Shown one piece after another: positions 53,516 to 63,800 of a stretch of DNA of 64,000 nt. The stretch is from Marinomonas profundimaris (GTDB taxonomy: Bacteria; Pseudomonadota; Gammaproteobacteria; Pseudomonadales; Marinomonadaceae), in the NCBI RefSeq assembly GCF_000508165.1, contig NZ_AYOZ01000009.1:1-64000 (forward strand). The letters are read 5' to 3'. Positions within the stretch are counted from its first letter, which is position 1; each line of letters opens with the position of its first letter. Under the pieces are notes generated by a model that was given only the letters and a program-made list of their open reading frames with translations, did no database searches and was not told where the DNA came from. The translations under genes and the position numbers were made by a program.

Positions 53516-54016
53516 ATGAATCAGAGTCAAAAAATGACACAAGTGGCCATGCAAGTTGGCGAATTGTTACAAGCAAAAGACTATTTGCTGGTCACGGCGG
53601 AGTCGTGTACGGGTGGCCTTATCGGTGCCGTTTGTACGGAAATAGCCGGTAGCTCAGCGTGGTTTTTCGGTGGTGTAATTAGTTACGCAAATGAAGCAAA
53701 GATGCAGGGCTTAGCGGTGAAAGCCGAAACCTTGTCTGAATTTGGTGCTGTGTCTGAGCAAACGGTGAAAGAAATGTGTGCAGGCGCGTTAGCGTTAGGT
53801 GGCGATATTTCGGTTGCTGTGAGCGGCATTGCGGGTCCATCTGGTGGTTCGCCGGAAAAGCCCGTGGGCTGTGTTTATATTGGTTGGCAATTGACTGGGC
53901 AAGAAGCAAAAGTGACTCGCTATCAATTCACCGGCGATCGACAAGCCGTAAGAGAGGCGACGGTTTTATCCGCGCTTAAAGGCATAAAAGAGGCGTTAAA
54001 GACGCCCTCCAAATAA
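53516..54016 (+). CDS. pncC: Nicotinamide-nucleotide amidase (CinA C-terminal domain)
   Basis: 166 residues, only the CinA C-terminal domain, as in E. coli PncC. Conserved VTAESCTGGLIGA (catalytic Ser), GGVISYANEAK and VSGIAGPSGGSPEKPVGCVYI. It converts NMN to nicotinic acid mononucleotide in NAD salvage. Position directly before recA is common in gammaproteobacteria. Confidence 0.93.
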   Translation: MNQSQKMTQVAMQVGELLQAKDYLLVTAESCTGGLIGAVCTEIAGSSAWFFGGVISYANEAKMQGLAVKAETLSEFGAVSEQTVKEMCAGALALGGDISVAVSGIAGPSGGSPEKPVGCVYIGWQLTGQEAKVTRYQFTGDRQAVREATVLSALKGIKEALKTPSK

Positions 54017-54018
54017 TA

Positions 54019-54034
54019 CTGTTTTTATATACAG
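54019..54034 (+). promoter_or_regulatory. LexA box of recA
   Basis: CTGTTTTTATATACAG is a perfect CTGT-N8-ACAG site, with TA on both flanks extending the palindrome. It begins 2 bp after the pncC stop and 88 bp before recA. Confidence 0.94.
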
Positions 54035-54121
54035 TATTTCTTGAGATTCTCAAAAAAAAAACGATAGAGTTACCCACAACGACAATTAGTCACAACGAAA
54101 AGTAGCCACAAGGATTTCATT

Positions 54122-55183
54122 ATGTCATCTATCGCAGATAACAAGAAAAAAGCGCTGGACGCAGCGCTGTCTCAAATCGAGCGTCAATTTGGTAAAGGCG
54201 CCATCATGAAGATGGGCGAAGGTGCCAAGCTTGATATTGATACTGTTTCTACCGGATCGTTAGGTCTGGATATTGCGCTAGGTGCTGGTGGTCTTCCTTA
54301 CGGTCGTATATGTGAAATCTACGGACCAGAGTCTTCAGGTAAAACAACACTAACTTTGAGTGTGATTGCAGAAGCACAAAAGCAAGGCAAAACGTGTGCG
54401 TTTATTGATGCTGAGCATGCGCTTGACCCTTCTTATGCTGAGAAATTAGGCGTTAATATCGCAGATCTTTTGATCTCTCAGCCAGATACGGGTGAGCAAG
54501 CGCTTGAAATTGTAGACATGTTGGTACGTTCAAACAGTGTGGACGTTATTATTGTCGATTCGGTTGCCGCTTTGGTTCCTAAGTCTGAAATTGAAGGCGA
54601 AATGGGCAGTTCTTCTGTGGGGGTTCAAGCGCGTTTGTTGTCTCAAGCAATGCGTAAGTTAACGGGCTCTATTAAGAATGCTAACTGTCTAGTTGTCTTT
54701 ATTAACCAAATTCGTATGAAAATTGGTGTGATGTTTGGTTCTCCAGAAACCACAACGGGTGGTAATGCACTTAAATTCTACTCTTCTGTTCGTCTGGATA
54801 TTCGTCGTATCGGATCGGTCAAACAGGGTGAAGAAGTGATTGGTAACGAGACGCGCGTCAAAGTAGTCAAAAACAAAATCGCGCCGCCTTTCAAGCAAGC
54901 CGAATTCCAAATTCACTACGGTGCCGGTATTTATCGCATGGGTGAAATTATCGATCTAGGCGTTAAGCAAGGCTTTGTCGATAAAGCCGGTGCTTGGTAC
55001 GCCTATGCGGGCAATAAAATCGGTCAGGGTAAGGCCAATGCTGCACAGTATTTGTCAGATAACCCTGAAATTGCACAAGAAATTGAAGCGAAAGTACGCG
55101 AAGACCTATTGCCTAAGAAAGCAGAAGGAAAAGCAGACGGTAAAGCGGCGGTTGAAGAAGACGCAGAACAACTCGACTTTTAA
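54122..55183 (+). CDS. recA: Recombinase RecA
   Basis: 353 residues (E. coli 353). It has [14 protein letters not shown], Walker [21 protein letters not shown], Walker [12 protein letters not shown], loop L1 ([20 protein letters not shown]), loop L2 ([20 protein letters not shown]) and an acidic C-tail. It forms the strand-exchange filament and the LexA coprotease. AAGGA precedes ATG 54122. recX does not follow. Confidence 0.98.
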   Translation: MSSIADNKKKALDAALSQIERQFGKGAIMKMGEGAKLDIDTVSTGSLGLDIALGAGGLPYGRICEIYGPESSGKTTLTLSVIAEAQKQGKTCAFIDAEHALDPSYAEKLGVNIADLLISQPDTGEQALEIVDMLVRSNSVDVIIVDSVAALVPKSEIEGEMGSSSVGVQARLLSQAMRKLTGSIKNANCLVVFINQIRMKIGVMFGSPETTTGGNALKFYSSVRLDIRRIGSVKQGEEVIGNETRVKVVKNKIAPPFKQAEFQIHYGAGIYRMGEIIDLGVKQGFVDKAGAWYAYAGNKIGQGKANAAQYLSDNPEIAQEIEAKVREDLLPKKAEGKADGKAAVEEDAEQLDF

Positions 55184-55216
55184 ATCAAAAAGACGAGTAC
55201 GATATAATCGATTACT

Positions 55217-55245
55217 AAAAGCAGGCCTAGAGCCTGCTTTTTTTT
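55217..55245 (+). terminator. Intrinsic terminator after recA
   Basis: AAAAGCAGGC (55217-55226) pairs with GCCTGCTTTT (55232-55241) around CTAGA; T continues to 55245. Confidence 0.93.
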
Positions 55246-55386
55246 GCTTCGAGTTTTAAACAAGGGCGGTTCTGGACGCATTTTGTTACAAAAAATAGGT
55301 ACTTAGAGTGGATTGTCATTTGATAAACCTTTTTTTCTCGACTAGTTTTTATATTAATTTAAGTAATAGTAGATCTTAGGTTTTCT

Positions 55387-56175
55387 ATGGAGCTTGTTAA
55401 GGTGATTTTAGCCAAGATGGCTAGGTTGATTATTTATATCGCAATGGTTTTTTCTGTTTTTAATCCAGTCATAGCAAAATCTGACACTATAAAAATAGTA
55501 GCGCCTATTTTTGGAGAAAAACTGCTTTCCGAAGGTTTAAGTGGATTCTGGGCAGATATGTATCGACAAATAGTGGCAGGGTTAGTGTCGCCTTTAGAGT
55601 TTGTAGCATTACCCTTTAAGCGCTCACTAGTGGATTTTAAAACTGAAAAATTTGACTGTATTTGGTCAGTGGATAAAAAGCTGTTGGCTCAAGTGGGCTT
55701 AGATGTAACTTACTTCATCGAAAGCGATATTATTTTCGAATCTGGGCAGTATGTGTTTTTGGCTCAAGGGCAGCTTGAAATTTCAAGTTTGGATGGCTTG
55801 AGAGGAAAGCGAGTTGGTATTGGGGGTGGTTCTAGCTATGAAGACTATTTGAGAAGCATTGATGCAAAAATTGTCCTTCTCTCTGATCAAGATTCAAAAT
55901 TACGAATGCTTGAAAATCATCGTATTGATGCTTTTATCGGGTGGACTCCAGACACATTAATATTGGAACAGAACGCCATTAGAAAGTCAGCGTTGCTCGA
56001 TAACGCCTTTAAACTGTCGAGTTCTGGTGTCGCATTTTCATGCCACAATACCCCAAAAAACACCTTGTTTATTGAAAAATTGAACGCGGCGATTAAGGCT
56101 TACAAAACGTCAGACCAGTTTAGAGCGCTATTTGAAACGTATGGCGCATCGACAATGCTAGAACAACATAAATAA
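55387..56175 (+). CDS. Periplasmic solute-binding protein (SBP_bac_3-like)
   Basis: 262 residues. A hydrophobic signal segment runs to about residue 30. The mature protein has IKIVAPIFGEKLLSEGLSGFWADMY, the two-lobe hinge sequence ISSLDGLRGKRVGIGGGSSYEDYL and RIDAFIGWTPDTLILEQ, as in type-3 amino-acid-type binding proteins. No permease or ATPase gene is nearby; a membrane histidine kinase follows 40 bp later. It may therefore be a ligand sensor for that kinase rather than part of a transporter. Confidence 0.75.
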   Translation: MELVKVILAKMARLIIYIAMVFSVFNPVIAKSDTIKIVAPIFGEKLLSEGLSGFWADMYRQIVAGLVSPLEFVALPFKRSLVDFKTEKFDCIWSVDKKLLAQVGLDVTYFIESDIIFESGQYVFLAQGQLEISSLDGLRGKRVGIGGGSSYEDYLRSIDAKIVLLSDQDSKLRMLENHRIDAFIGWTPDTLILEQNAIRKSALLDNAFKLSSSGVAFSCHNTPKNTLFIEKLNAAIKAYKTSDQFRALFETYGASTMLEQHK

Positions 56176-56215
56176 TGGCCAGTAGCGACAGTGCTTCTTA
56201 CTTTTGGTGTGATTA

Positions 56216-58087
56216 ATGATTAGCGTCACGAAAAAACTCAGTGTTCAATTAGCCCGCTTTGCAGTTGGTGTGGCGGTCATATTAGGCATTGTTTTTAGCC
56301 TTGGGAAATTAGTGCTCGATGTAAGAGATCAAAAAACGCAATCTAAGAAATCTATCACTCAAATTTTGAATACGGTTTCGCCATTAGCGTCCCAAGTAGC
56401 GTATGAGTTAAACACCTATTCTGCCGAAGAGGTCATTTCAGGAGTGATAGCCTACCCAACTATTTTATCTGCCGAAATACTAGGCGATAAGAACCAAGTG
56501 CTGGCCAAAAAACACGTACCTACAAATCACACTGCTTTATCAAATCTCTTGGATTGGAGTTTTTCAGATTTAAAAACGTTCCAAGTCGCTCTAATGCATG
56601 AAAACTACGGTCAACCCGTGGGTCTGCTCAATATAGAAATTGATACCGGACAAATTAGTGATCAAGTTATCTATCGCTTTTTCACTAATTTGATCTTTGG
56701 GATACTACGAAACGTGGCTTTAGCGATTGTTTTGCTCTATTTCTTTCAGAAAATTCTAACAAAGCCAATATTGACACTATCAAAAGAGCTTAGCCTTCTT
56801 GAGTTAACATCTGATAAAGCTCAGGTTGTAAATAAACCAGAGCAACATGAGCAAGATGAATTGGGCGAGCTCGTTGATTCCATTAATAACCATTTAAATG
56901 CAAACTTTGAAATCGGTCAAAGGCTTCGTCAATTGCAAAAAATGGAAGCCATTGGACACCTTGCTGGCGGTATCGCTCATGACTTTAACAATATTCTAGG
57001 GATCGTCATGTGTAATCTTGAGCTGATTGAGCGACGAGTAATACAAGATAAGACAACATCCTCCTATGTTAAAGAAGCACTTAATGGCGTTAATCGTGGT
57101 ACCGATATACTTCAAAAATTACTGAATTATTCACGGGTTGATACAGGCAAAGAAACAATAGTTTCGGTAAATGAGCTTGTTGAAAGAATGGGGGGATTAA
57201 TTTCTAAATCTTTGGTCGAGTCGGTAAAAAGTGAGATCCATTTAGGCAAAAATATTTGGCCAGTAAAAATCAATTCAGGTGACCTACAAGATGTTTTATT
57301 GAACCTTTCTATCAATGCAAATGATGCCATGGCCAATGGTGGTAATTTAATTATGGAAACATCCAATATGTTTCTGGATGAAAGCTATGTGCGTTTGAAT
57401 CCTCAGGTTGAAGTTGGGGATTATGTCACTATTTCGATCAGCGATACGGGAACGGGAATGAGCCACGAGATTCTTGAAAAAGCTTTGGAACCTTTTTTTA
57501 CCACAAAAGAAGAGGGGAAAGGCACAGGGTTGGGATTAAGTATGGTCTATGGTTTTGTTCGCCGCTCACGGGGAAGTTTGAAAATATATTCAGAAGTCGG
57601 TGAAGGGACGACAGTGCGCATTTATCTGCCTAGAGCATACGAAAGTGAAACGGTTGAAAAAGACATAGCGGTAGAAAGTTTTCTCCCTTGCGGAGATGAA
57701 ACCATCTTAATAGTGGATGATGAAAAAGCGTTAATTAAATTGGCTACAACAAACCTTGAAGCGCTAGGGTATAGAACGATTACGGCAGAAAACGGAAAGC
57801 ACGCATTAAGGTTACTGGATGAGCATGACGATATTGATCTTCTTTTTAGCGACATCATTATGCCGGGGGGAATGGATGGTTATCAGTTAGCTCTTGCCGC
57901 TCATAAAATGCACCCATCTCTTAAAATCTTGCTTACCACTGGGTTTACTAAAAAAAGAGAGGAATACATTAACGGTGAGAAGAAGTACTTAACGGAGCTC
58001 GCCTCGAATCTTGTGGATAAGCCCTATAGCCAAGCTGATCTAGCTCAAGCAATTCGTAAGGTTTTGGATGAGGGTAATAAAGCGTGA
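56216..58087 (+). CDS. Membrane-bound hybrid sensor histidine kinase
   Basis: 623 residues. Helices at about 15-33 and 158-180 enclose a periplasmic region of about 125 residues. A HAMP-like linker follows, then HisKA with the phospho-acceptor His255 (GGIAHDFNN). The ATPase domain has the N box [11 protein letters not shown]1 DTGTGM and G2 [16 protein letters not shown]-terminal receiver (about residues 496-618) has Asp546 (LLFSDIIMP) and Lys602 (VDKPYS). The receiver may feed a phosphorelay. The REC-EAL gene overlaps its stop (GTGA), so the response regulator is its natural partner. Confidence 0.92.
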   Translation: MISVTKKLSVQLARFAVGVAVILGIVFSLGKLVLDVRDQKTQSKKSITQILNTVSPLASQVAYELNTYSAEEVISGVIAYPTILSAEILGDKNQVLAKKHVPTNHTALSNLLDWSFSDLKTFQVALMHENYGQPVGLLNIEIDTGQISDQVIYRFFTNLIFGILRNVALAIVLLYFFQKILTKPILTLSKELSLLELTSDKAQVVNKPEQHEQDELGELVDSINNHLNANFEIGQRLRQLQKMEAIGHLAGGIAHDFNNILGIVMCNLELIERRVIQDKTTSSYVKEALNGVNRGTDILQKLLNYSRVDTGKETIVSVNELVERMGGLISKSLVESVKSEIHLGKNIWPVKINSGDLQDVLLNLSINANDAMANGGNLIMETSNMFLDESYVRLNPQVEVGDYVTISISDTGTGMSHEILEKALEPFFTTKEEGKGTGLGLSMVYGFVRRSRGSLKIYSEVGEGTTVRIYLPRAYESETVEKDIAVESFLPCGDETILIVDDEKALIKLATTNLEALGYRTITAENGKHALRLLDEHDDIDLLFSDIIMPGGMDGYQLALAAHKMHPSLKILLTTGFTKKREEYINGEKKYLTELASNLVDKPYSQADLAQAIRKVLDEGNKA

Positions 58088-59275
58088 AGAAATTGAAACT
58101 CCTAGTGGTTGATGATGATGCAGGTTTCGCGAAAATAATCAAAAATATTGCGGTTGGCGTTGGAATAGAAGTAATAGAAACAGACGACTCAAGAAAATTT
58201 TCTTCTCTATATTCGGACGATTTGGACATTGTCGTTCTTGATGTATTCATGCCGGAAATCGATGGGATCGAGCTGTTGAGGTTTCTTTCCAGCAAAAACT
58301 CCCAAGCATCCATTGTACTCATGAGTGGTGGCGACAAGGGCATACTTCACTCTGTTCAGGAACTCGCAATAGAGCGAAAATTAACAGTGCTCGGCGCCTT
58401 ACAAAAACCTTTTTCGGTGACTGACTTGGAGGATATGTTTGCGAAGCATGTCAGTCGCCCGCAGCCAAATGCTTCCAATTTAGCGGCAACGCCAACTATG
58501 GCTGATCTTCAAAGAGCAATAGAGCGAGGATAATTGTTTGTCGACTATCAACCACAGGTCAGAATGGAAGACAGAAGTGTAGTGGGTGTTGAAGCCCTGG
58601 TTCGCTGGAGACATCCGACGATTGGCGTGATACCGCCAGATCTTTTTATACCTATGGCAGAAGAAGGTGACCTGATTGAAGCCATCTCCATGATAGTGAC
58701 CAAAACAGCCATCAGCCATCAGCCAGCAATCACAATGGCGACAAGTGGGTCTAGACCTTTGTATGTCCATCAATATTTCTCCGAAGAATCTGACGGATTT
58801 AGATTTGCCCGAAAAAATGATGAGCTGTGCATTGGAAAGTGGGGGGGAGATTGATCGGATAATGTTTGAGTTAACGGAAACGGCCTTGTTGTCAGACGTT
58901 GCTGGTTCGATAGATGTGTTGTCTCGGCTTCGTATGAAAAACTTTAAACTTTCAATTGATGATTTTGGAACGGGCTATTCTTCTCTACAGCAATTAGTCA
59001 GAGTGCCATTTACTGAGCTTAAGATCGATCAGAGTTTTGTTCGGAAAATTGTGAATGATAAGGAGTGCAAAACGATTTCGGAGATATCCATTTTGTTAGC
59101 CCATAAACTTGATATGAATGTCGTCGCAGAGGGAATAGAGCATCAAGTGGAATGGAATATTTTAAAGGAAATGGGGTGTGATATAGGGCAGGGATATTGG
59201 ATCGGAAGGCCAATGCCAGCGGATGAAATTAAAGCGTGGATAAAAAATTGGCATTCTAGTGAAATTTCTGACTAA
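58084..59275 (+). pseudogene. Response regulator with EAL domain, broken by a stop and a 7-bp duplication
   Basis: GTG 58084 starts a receiver domain: KLKLLVVDDDAG, phospho-acceptor Asp53 (VVLDVFMPEIDG) and Lys108 (LQKPF). The frame stops at TAA 58531-58533 after AIERG; the same frame resumes at once as LFVDYQPQVRMEDRSVVGVE, where EAL proteins read ERGELFVDYQP, so GAA appears to have become TAA. Further on GCCATCA is duplicated (58708-58714 and 58715-58721). Removing one copy gives AISQQSQWRQVGLDLCM and rejoins the frame that runs through MSINISPKNL, FELTETALLSD, IDDFGTGYSSL, LKIDQSF, AEGIEHQ and QGYWIGRP. The ancestral protein would be about 394 residues. Today at most a 149-residue free receiver domain is made from the start. 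The EAL signature residues remain intact, so the lesions are probably recent. Confidence 0.88.
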
Positions 59276-59635
59276 TGCAATAATCCATTTAACCGTTTAT
59301 GAGTCGGAAACCCTCTATAAATACTTCTGAATCATAAAATACGAACCTAAAAAGCAGGCCTTGTGTCTGCTTTTTTGTTTTGTATTTTATTAAAAGCTTA
59401 CCCCATTAAACTCAGCGAAATAACGTGGCGGAATCGTATGTTTATATTGGAAAGACAATAAGCGATATTCTCAAATTGAGGCTATAGGAATGAAATATAA
59501 ACACGTAGTATAGAAATTCATTACTACATGGAAATACTGTGTAAATGGAATTTGGCACTTGCATTGCTTTTCATCGTTGGCGGTTAGAATTCAAGGAATC
59601 GTGTTTAACTGTAATAAATGAATGAGGCATTACCT
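59276..59635. other. Intergenic region before the RND efflux genes
   Basis: Apart from the terminator at 59349-59376 no gene or clear RNA is seen. It should contain the promoter of the RND operon; no regulator gene adjoins it. Confidence 0.5.
59349..59376 (+). terminator. Intrinsic terminator after the REC-EAL pseudogene
   Basis: AAAAAGCAG (59349-59357) pairs with CTGCTTTTT (59367-59375) around GCCTTGTGT, followed by more T. Confidence 0.75.
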
Positions 59636-60817
59636 ATGAACATGAATGTGATTTTAGTGGGGATGGTGGCTGTAGTTTCAGTAGTAGCTTGTGACCAAAA
59701 CGACACCGATGATATTTCTCGACCCGCACCTATTAAAGTGAGTGTGAATGCGGAAAAAGTAGTGCGTTCAGACGTTCAGACATGGTTGTTTGGTGAAGGC
59801 ACCGTTCTTGCGATAAAACGGGAGTTTCTAAGTTTTGAGAGTGCTGGGCGAATAATCTATGTGGACCCAAATGTAAAAGAAGGGGATCGGGTTTTTAAAG
59901 GTCAATTAATTGCCTATCAAGAAAAAAACAGTCTGCTTGAAAATGGTACTGGTCAGGAAAAAATGCTTTCTCATGCATCTGTTCGGGATGCAAAAGCGAA
60001 TTTAGATCTTGCGCAAAAAACATACACACGTTTTAAAAAATTACGCGAACAGGGCTTTACATCCCAACAAGAGTTCGACGAAGCGGAAGTGAAGCTCCAG
60101 CAAGCTCAAGTGGCATATCAGAATTCAAAAATTATCGCTGATGAGTCGCGCATTATTTCACCAATGGATGGCGTCATTGCGCGACTTAACATAAAACAAG
60201 GTAATTATTTTTTACCATCTCAAGTTCAATTTACCGATGAAGCTGGTGCGTTAAGCACGGTTCCAGTTGTGATTATTGATCCTTCATCATTTGAACTTGC
60301 TGTGAGTATGCCATCACTTTATTACCAACAGCTTAGTGTTGGTTCTAAGGTGGTTTATCAGCAAGGGGGAAGTCAATCAATATCCATTACGGATCAAGAT
60401 CGCCAAAGCTATATTGAAGGTTATGTATATTCGATAAGTCCATCCATAGACCCTAATACGAGAACATTTTCGGTGGCGTTACGTAGCACTCAAGGTGCGG
60501 AAAACTTACACGATGGTGAATATCTTTCAGCTTGGATTGCAGGACCTGTAGCGAAAAATGCGCTTACCGTACCGATAGACAGTGTTCGATTCGAAAATAA
60601 TAAACCGTATGTCTTTAAAATTGATAAAGAGACAAATTTGGTGTCAAAAACCTTTGTTACATTAGGCTTGATAGGCAAAGATAATCGAGAGTTAGTCAGT
60701 GGCCTTTCGCTCGATGATTACATCGTCACCGGAGGTCGGTCTCGTCTGACTGATGGCGATCTTGTTTACATTATTAATACTCCAGCATCTGGCAAAGCAG
60801 CCGAGGTGTTGCCGTGA
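59636..60817 (+). CDS. RND efflux periplasmic adaptor (membrane fusion lipoprotein)
   Basis: 393 residues from ATG 59636. The N-terminus is a lipoprotein signal with lipobox VVAC (near residue 19). The adaptor domains follow in order: barrel-sandwich half (LSFESAGRIIYVDPNVKEGDRVFKGQLIA), helical hairpin (VRDAKANLDLAQKTYTRFKKL), second half-motif (ISPMDGVIARLNIKQGNYF), beta-barrel and membrane-proximal domain. It links the inner-membrane pump to an outer-membrane channel, which is not encoded here. Its TGA overlaps the next gene's GTG. Confidence 0.9.
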   Translation: MNMNVILVGMVAVVSVVACDQNDTDDISRPAPIKVSVNAEKVVRSDVQTWLFGEGTVLAIKREFLSFESAGRIIYVDPNVKEGDRVFKGQLIAYQEKNSLLENGTGQEKMLSHASVRDAKANLDLAQKTYTRFKKLREQGFTSQQEFDEAEVKLQQAQVAYQNSKIIADESRIISPMDGVIARLNIKQGNYFLPSQVQFTDEAGALSTVPVVIIDPSSFELAVSMPSLYYQQLSVGSKVVYQQGGSQSISITDQDRQSYIEGYVYSISPSIDPNTRTFSVALRSTQGAENLHDGEYLSAWIAGPVAKNALTVPIDSVRFENNKPYVFKIDKETNLVSKTFVTLGLIGKDNRELVSGLSLDDYIVTGGRSRLTDGDLVYIINTPASGKAAEVLP

Positions 60818-63800
60818 GTAGCTTAGGTGATAATAATGTAATAAAGGAAAGCTCAGAAGTCGCAAGTGCGCATCCATTAGCACGTTTCTTTTTTCTTAAA
60901 ACAACCTTCGGTTTGTTATTTTCTCTGTTGTTAGTGACGGGCGGCTATTTTGCTTACAGTAGCCTCACCAAGGAGTCTTTACCTGACTTAGATATTCCTA
61001 ATGCAACGGTTACCACTCTGTGGCCAGGTGCCGACCCCCAAACCATTGAAGAGCAAGTTACTCGGGAGCTCGAAGGTGAAATCGCGACGTTAAAAGGGTT
61101 GAAAACATACTCGAGTGCGTCCTTTGATTCGTATTCCATTATTGTTGTGGAATTTACAGCGGATTCAGATACTACCCAAGCGATGCAGCGTTTACGAGAT
61201 GCTGTCTCGGATGCACAAAGTAGCTTACCTAAAGATGCAGAGGTTCCTGATATTAAACAGGTTGCCGTAGACGACAGCCCTATTATGACGGTGACTTTAT
61301 ATGGAGATGCTTCCGACGTTGCTCTTAACAATCTCGCGAATACGCTTAAAGATCAGATTGAAACCATCGGTGGTGTGAACGAAGTAAGCCTTGGTGGGGC
61401 TCGGGATGAAAATATCCAGATTTTACTGGAACCTGATCGTTTGCTGGCACTTGGGATTTCGCCGACAAAAGTCAGTCAAGCGATTGCTGTCGCGAATCTT
61501 AATCAGCCATTTGGTGAGATTGAAAACCAAAAGTTTGGTGCTGTCATGCGTTTAGAAGGGCAGTTTTTAAGCGTTGAAGATATGAAAAGCCTGCCTATTG
61601 TTCGACACGGTGGGAATGGCCGCCCAGTTCGGTTGGGTGAACTAGGCGAAATAACTCGGCAACTAGAAGCGGAGAAGACGCGTGCTTTTTTTAGTGAAAA
61701 TGGTCGACCATTTGGTAAAACGATTGATGTAAGTATTAAAAAGGTACCGGGTGCCGACACGGTAGAGCTAACCGCATCCATAGAGCGAGCATTAGAAGAA
61801 TGGCAGGTCAGCTACTTTTGGCCAAAAGACATCAAGTACTCCATCACTCAAAATGAAGCAGACCAAATTCGTGATTCACTTTACAACGTTTTTATTAATG
61901 GACTGCAAGCCATGCTTGCGGTTTTTCTTATTATGTTTGTTGTCCTAACATGGCGAGAAGGTGTTATTGCTGGAGTATCAATACCGTTATCATTTTGCGG
62001 CGCACTTGTGGTTATTTGGATGCTTGGATACAGCCTTAATGAACTCGTTATTATTGGAATGGTGCTCGTCTTAGGTTTGTTGGTTGATGTCTTTATTCTA
62101 ATGATGGAGGGGCTTCATGAAGAAATTTATACACATAAAAAAACCTTTGGTCAGGCGGTTTTGGCCACCATCGAAAAATATGGTATGCCTGCTTTTGCTG
62201 GTCAACTCACCACAATTCTAGCGCTTGCGCCATTGATGGCCATTGGCGGGATCTCTGGAAAGTTTGTTCGTGTTTTACCTATAACAACGATCGCTTGTTT
62301 AGTGGTTGCTTTTGCTGTGGCGTTGTTGGCGAGCGTGCCATTGTCTCGGTATTTTTTAGAGAGCGTAGCCAAAAAGGGGTCATTAATTAAAGAAACTCAT
62401 GCCGATCGAATACTGGCGAGCGTGTCCAGTACCGTGAAAACATGGAGTTTGGAAACAACATTGAAGAATTCAAAACGCGCAGGGATGTGGGTTGCAGGGG
62501 CATTTTTTCTTTTTGTCCTTTCTATGTTTGCGGCAAGCCGAATCCCTATGGAACTTTACCCTCTATCTGATGGGCTGAATCTGGGTATTAATATTGAATT
62601 ACCTTCTGCAACAACCCTTGAAAAAAGCCAAAAAGTAGCGGATTCAGTGGGATGGATATTGCAACAAAAGCCTTATTTTGAAAGCGTTATTAAGTTGGTG
62701 GGGCGAAAAAGCCCAATGGCATCCGCATCGATTCTTTCGGCGTTAGAACCCTCACAATCCGAAAATTTCATCGGCTTCTCGATCACCTTTGTTGAACCAG
62801 AAAATCGTGATAAGCCAAGTTATGTTTTGATGAATGAGCTTAGAAGTGAGCTAAAAAACTATTTGGATGAGAATGTAGCGGGTGCGACATTATTGGTGGT
62901 TGGAGAGGCGAGCGGGCCAAGTACAGGTGACCCAATTTCTATAGCCATCAGCGGACCAGATATGATGCAACTTCAAACACTCTCGATTCAAGTTCAGTCG
63001 TTGCTTAAAGGGGTTAATGGCACTGCGGATGTACGTGATAATCTTGGCAGTGTGAAAGCAGAAATTTCTTTGAAACCCAATCGTGAGGTGGCCGATTTTT
63101 TTGGTCTGAGTCAGCAAGATTTGGCGTCACAAATTCGCTTTGCTCTGTCGAATGATGTGATCGGCACCTTTGCTACTTTGGGTTCCGAAGACGATCTTGA
63201 TATACGATTAGGATTAAATTGGAAAAGTCGTGCTGGCAATGGTGGAGGGCCGACGGAGTTAGAAGAATTTTCAATGGTAAGAGCATTTACTCCCGAAGGT
63301 AAAACCGTAGCATTATCGTCTTTGTTAAATGTAACCATTTCTGAAACCCCAGCTTCTATTATTCATCATGACGGCGTGCGTTCGATTTCCGTTTTATCTA
63401 AATTGAATAACAGTAATGTAAACGAAGTCACGGCCGAGTTAGAGCCGTTATTGGCCGATATCAGTAAACGTTGGCCGGCTGGTTATACCTGGTCCATGGA
63501 TGGTGAGGTGAAAGAAACCGCGGAAACCTTTGGCTCTGCAGGTGCAATGTTGGTGGTTGCTCTGATTATGGTATTCGGCGTGCTTGTCATCGTGTTTGAT
63601 TCTTTCAAACAGGGACTGATTTTGATGGCAACCATGCCATTGGCATTAATTGGTACGTTTATTGGTTTTTGGGTGACGGGATTGTCGCTAAGCTTTTTTG
63701 CTGTTATTGGTCTGATTTCGTTAATTGGTATTGTGGCAAATAATGGCATTGTGATGATCGATACGATGAATAAGTTATTGAGGCAAGGTGTTTCAATAAC

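Noticed and set aside
54041-54053. TTGAGATTCTCAA palindrome before recA as an operator
   Set aside because: It is short and next to a poly-A run; the LexA box upstream explains the known control.
58534-58854. A 106-codon frame as an independent EAL fragment gene
   Set aside because: It is the out-of-phase continuation of the REC-EAL gene between the stop and the 7-bp duplication.
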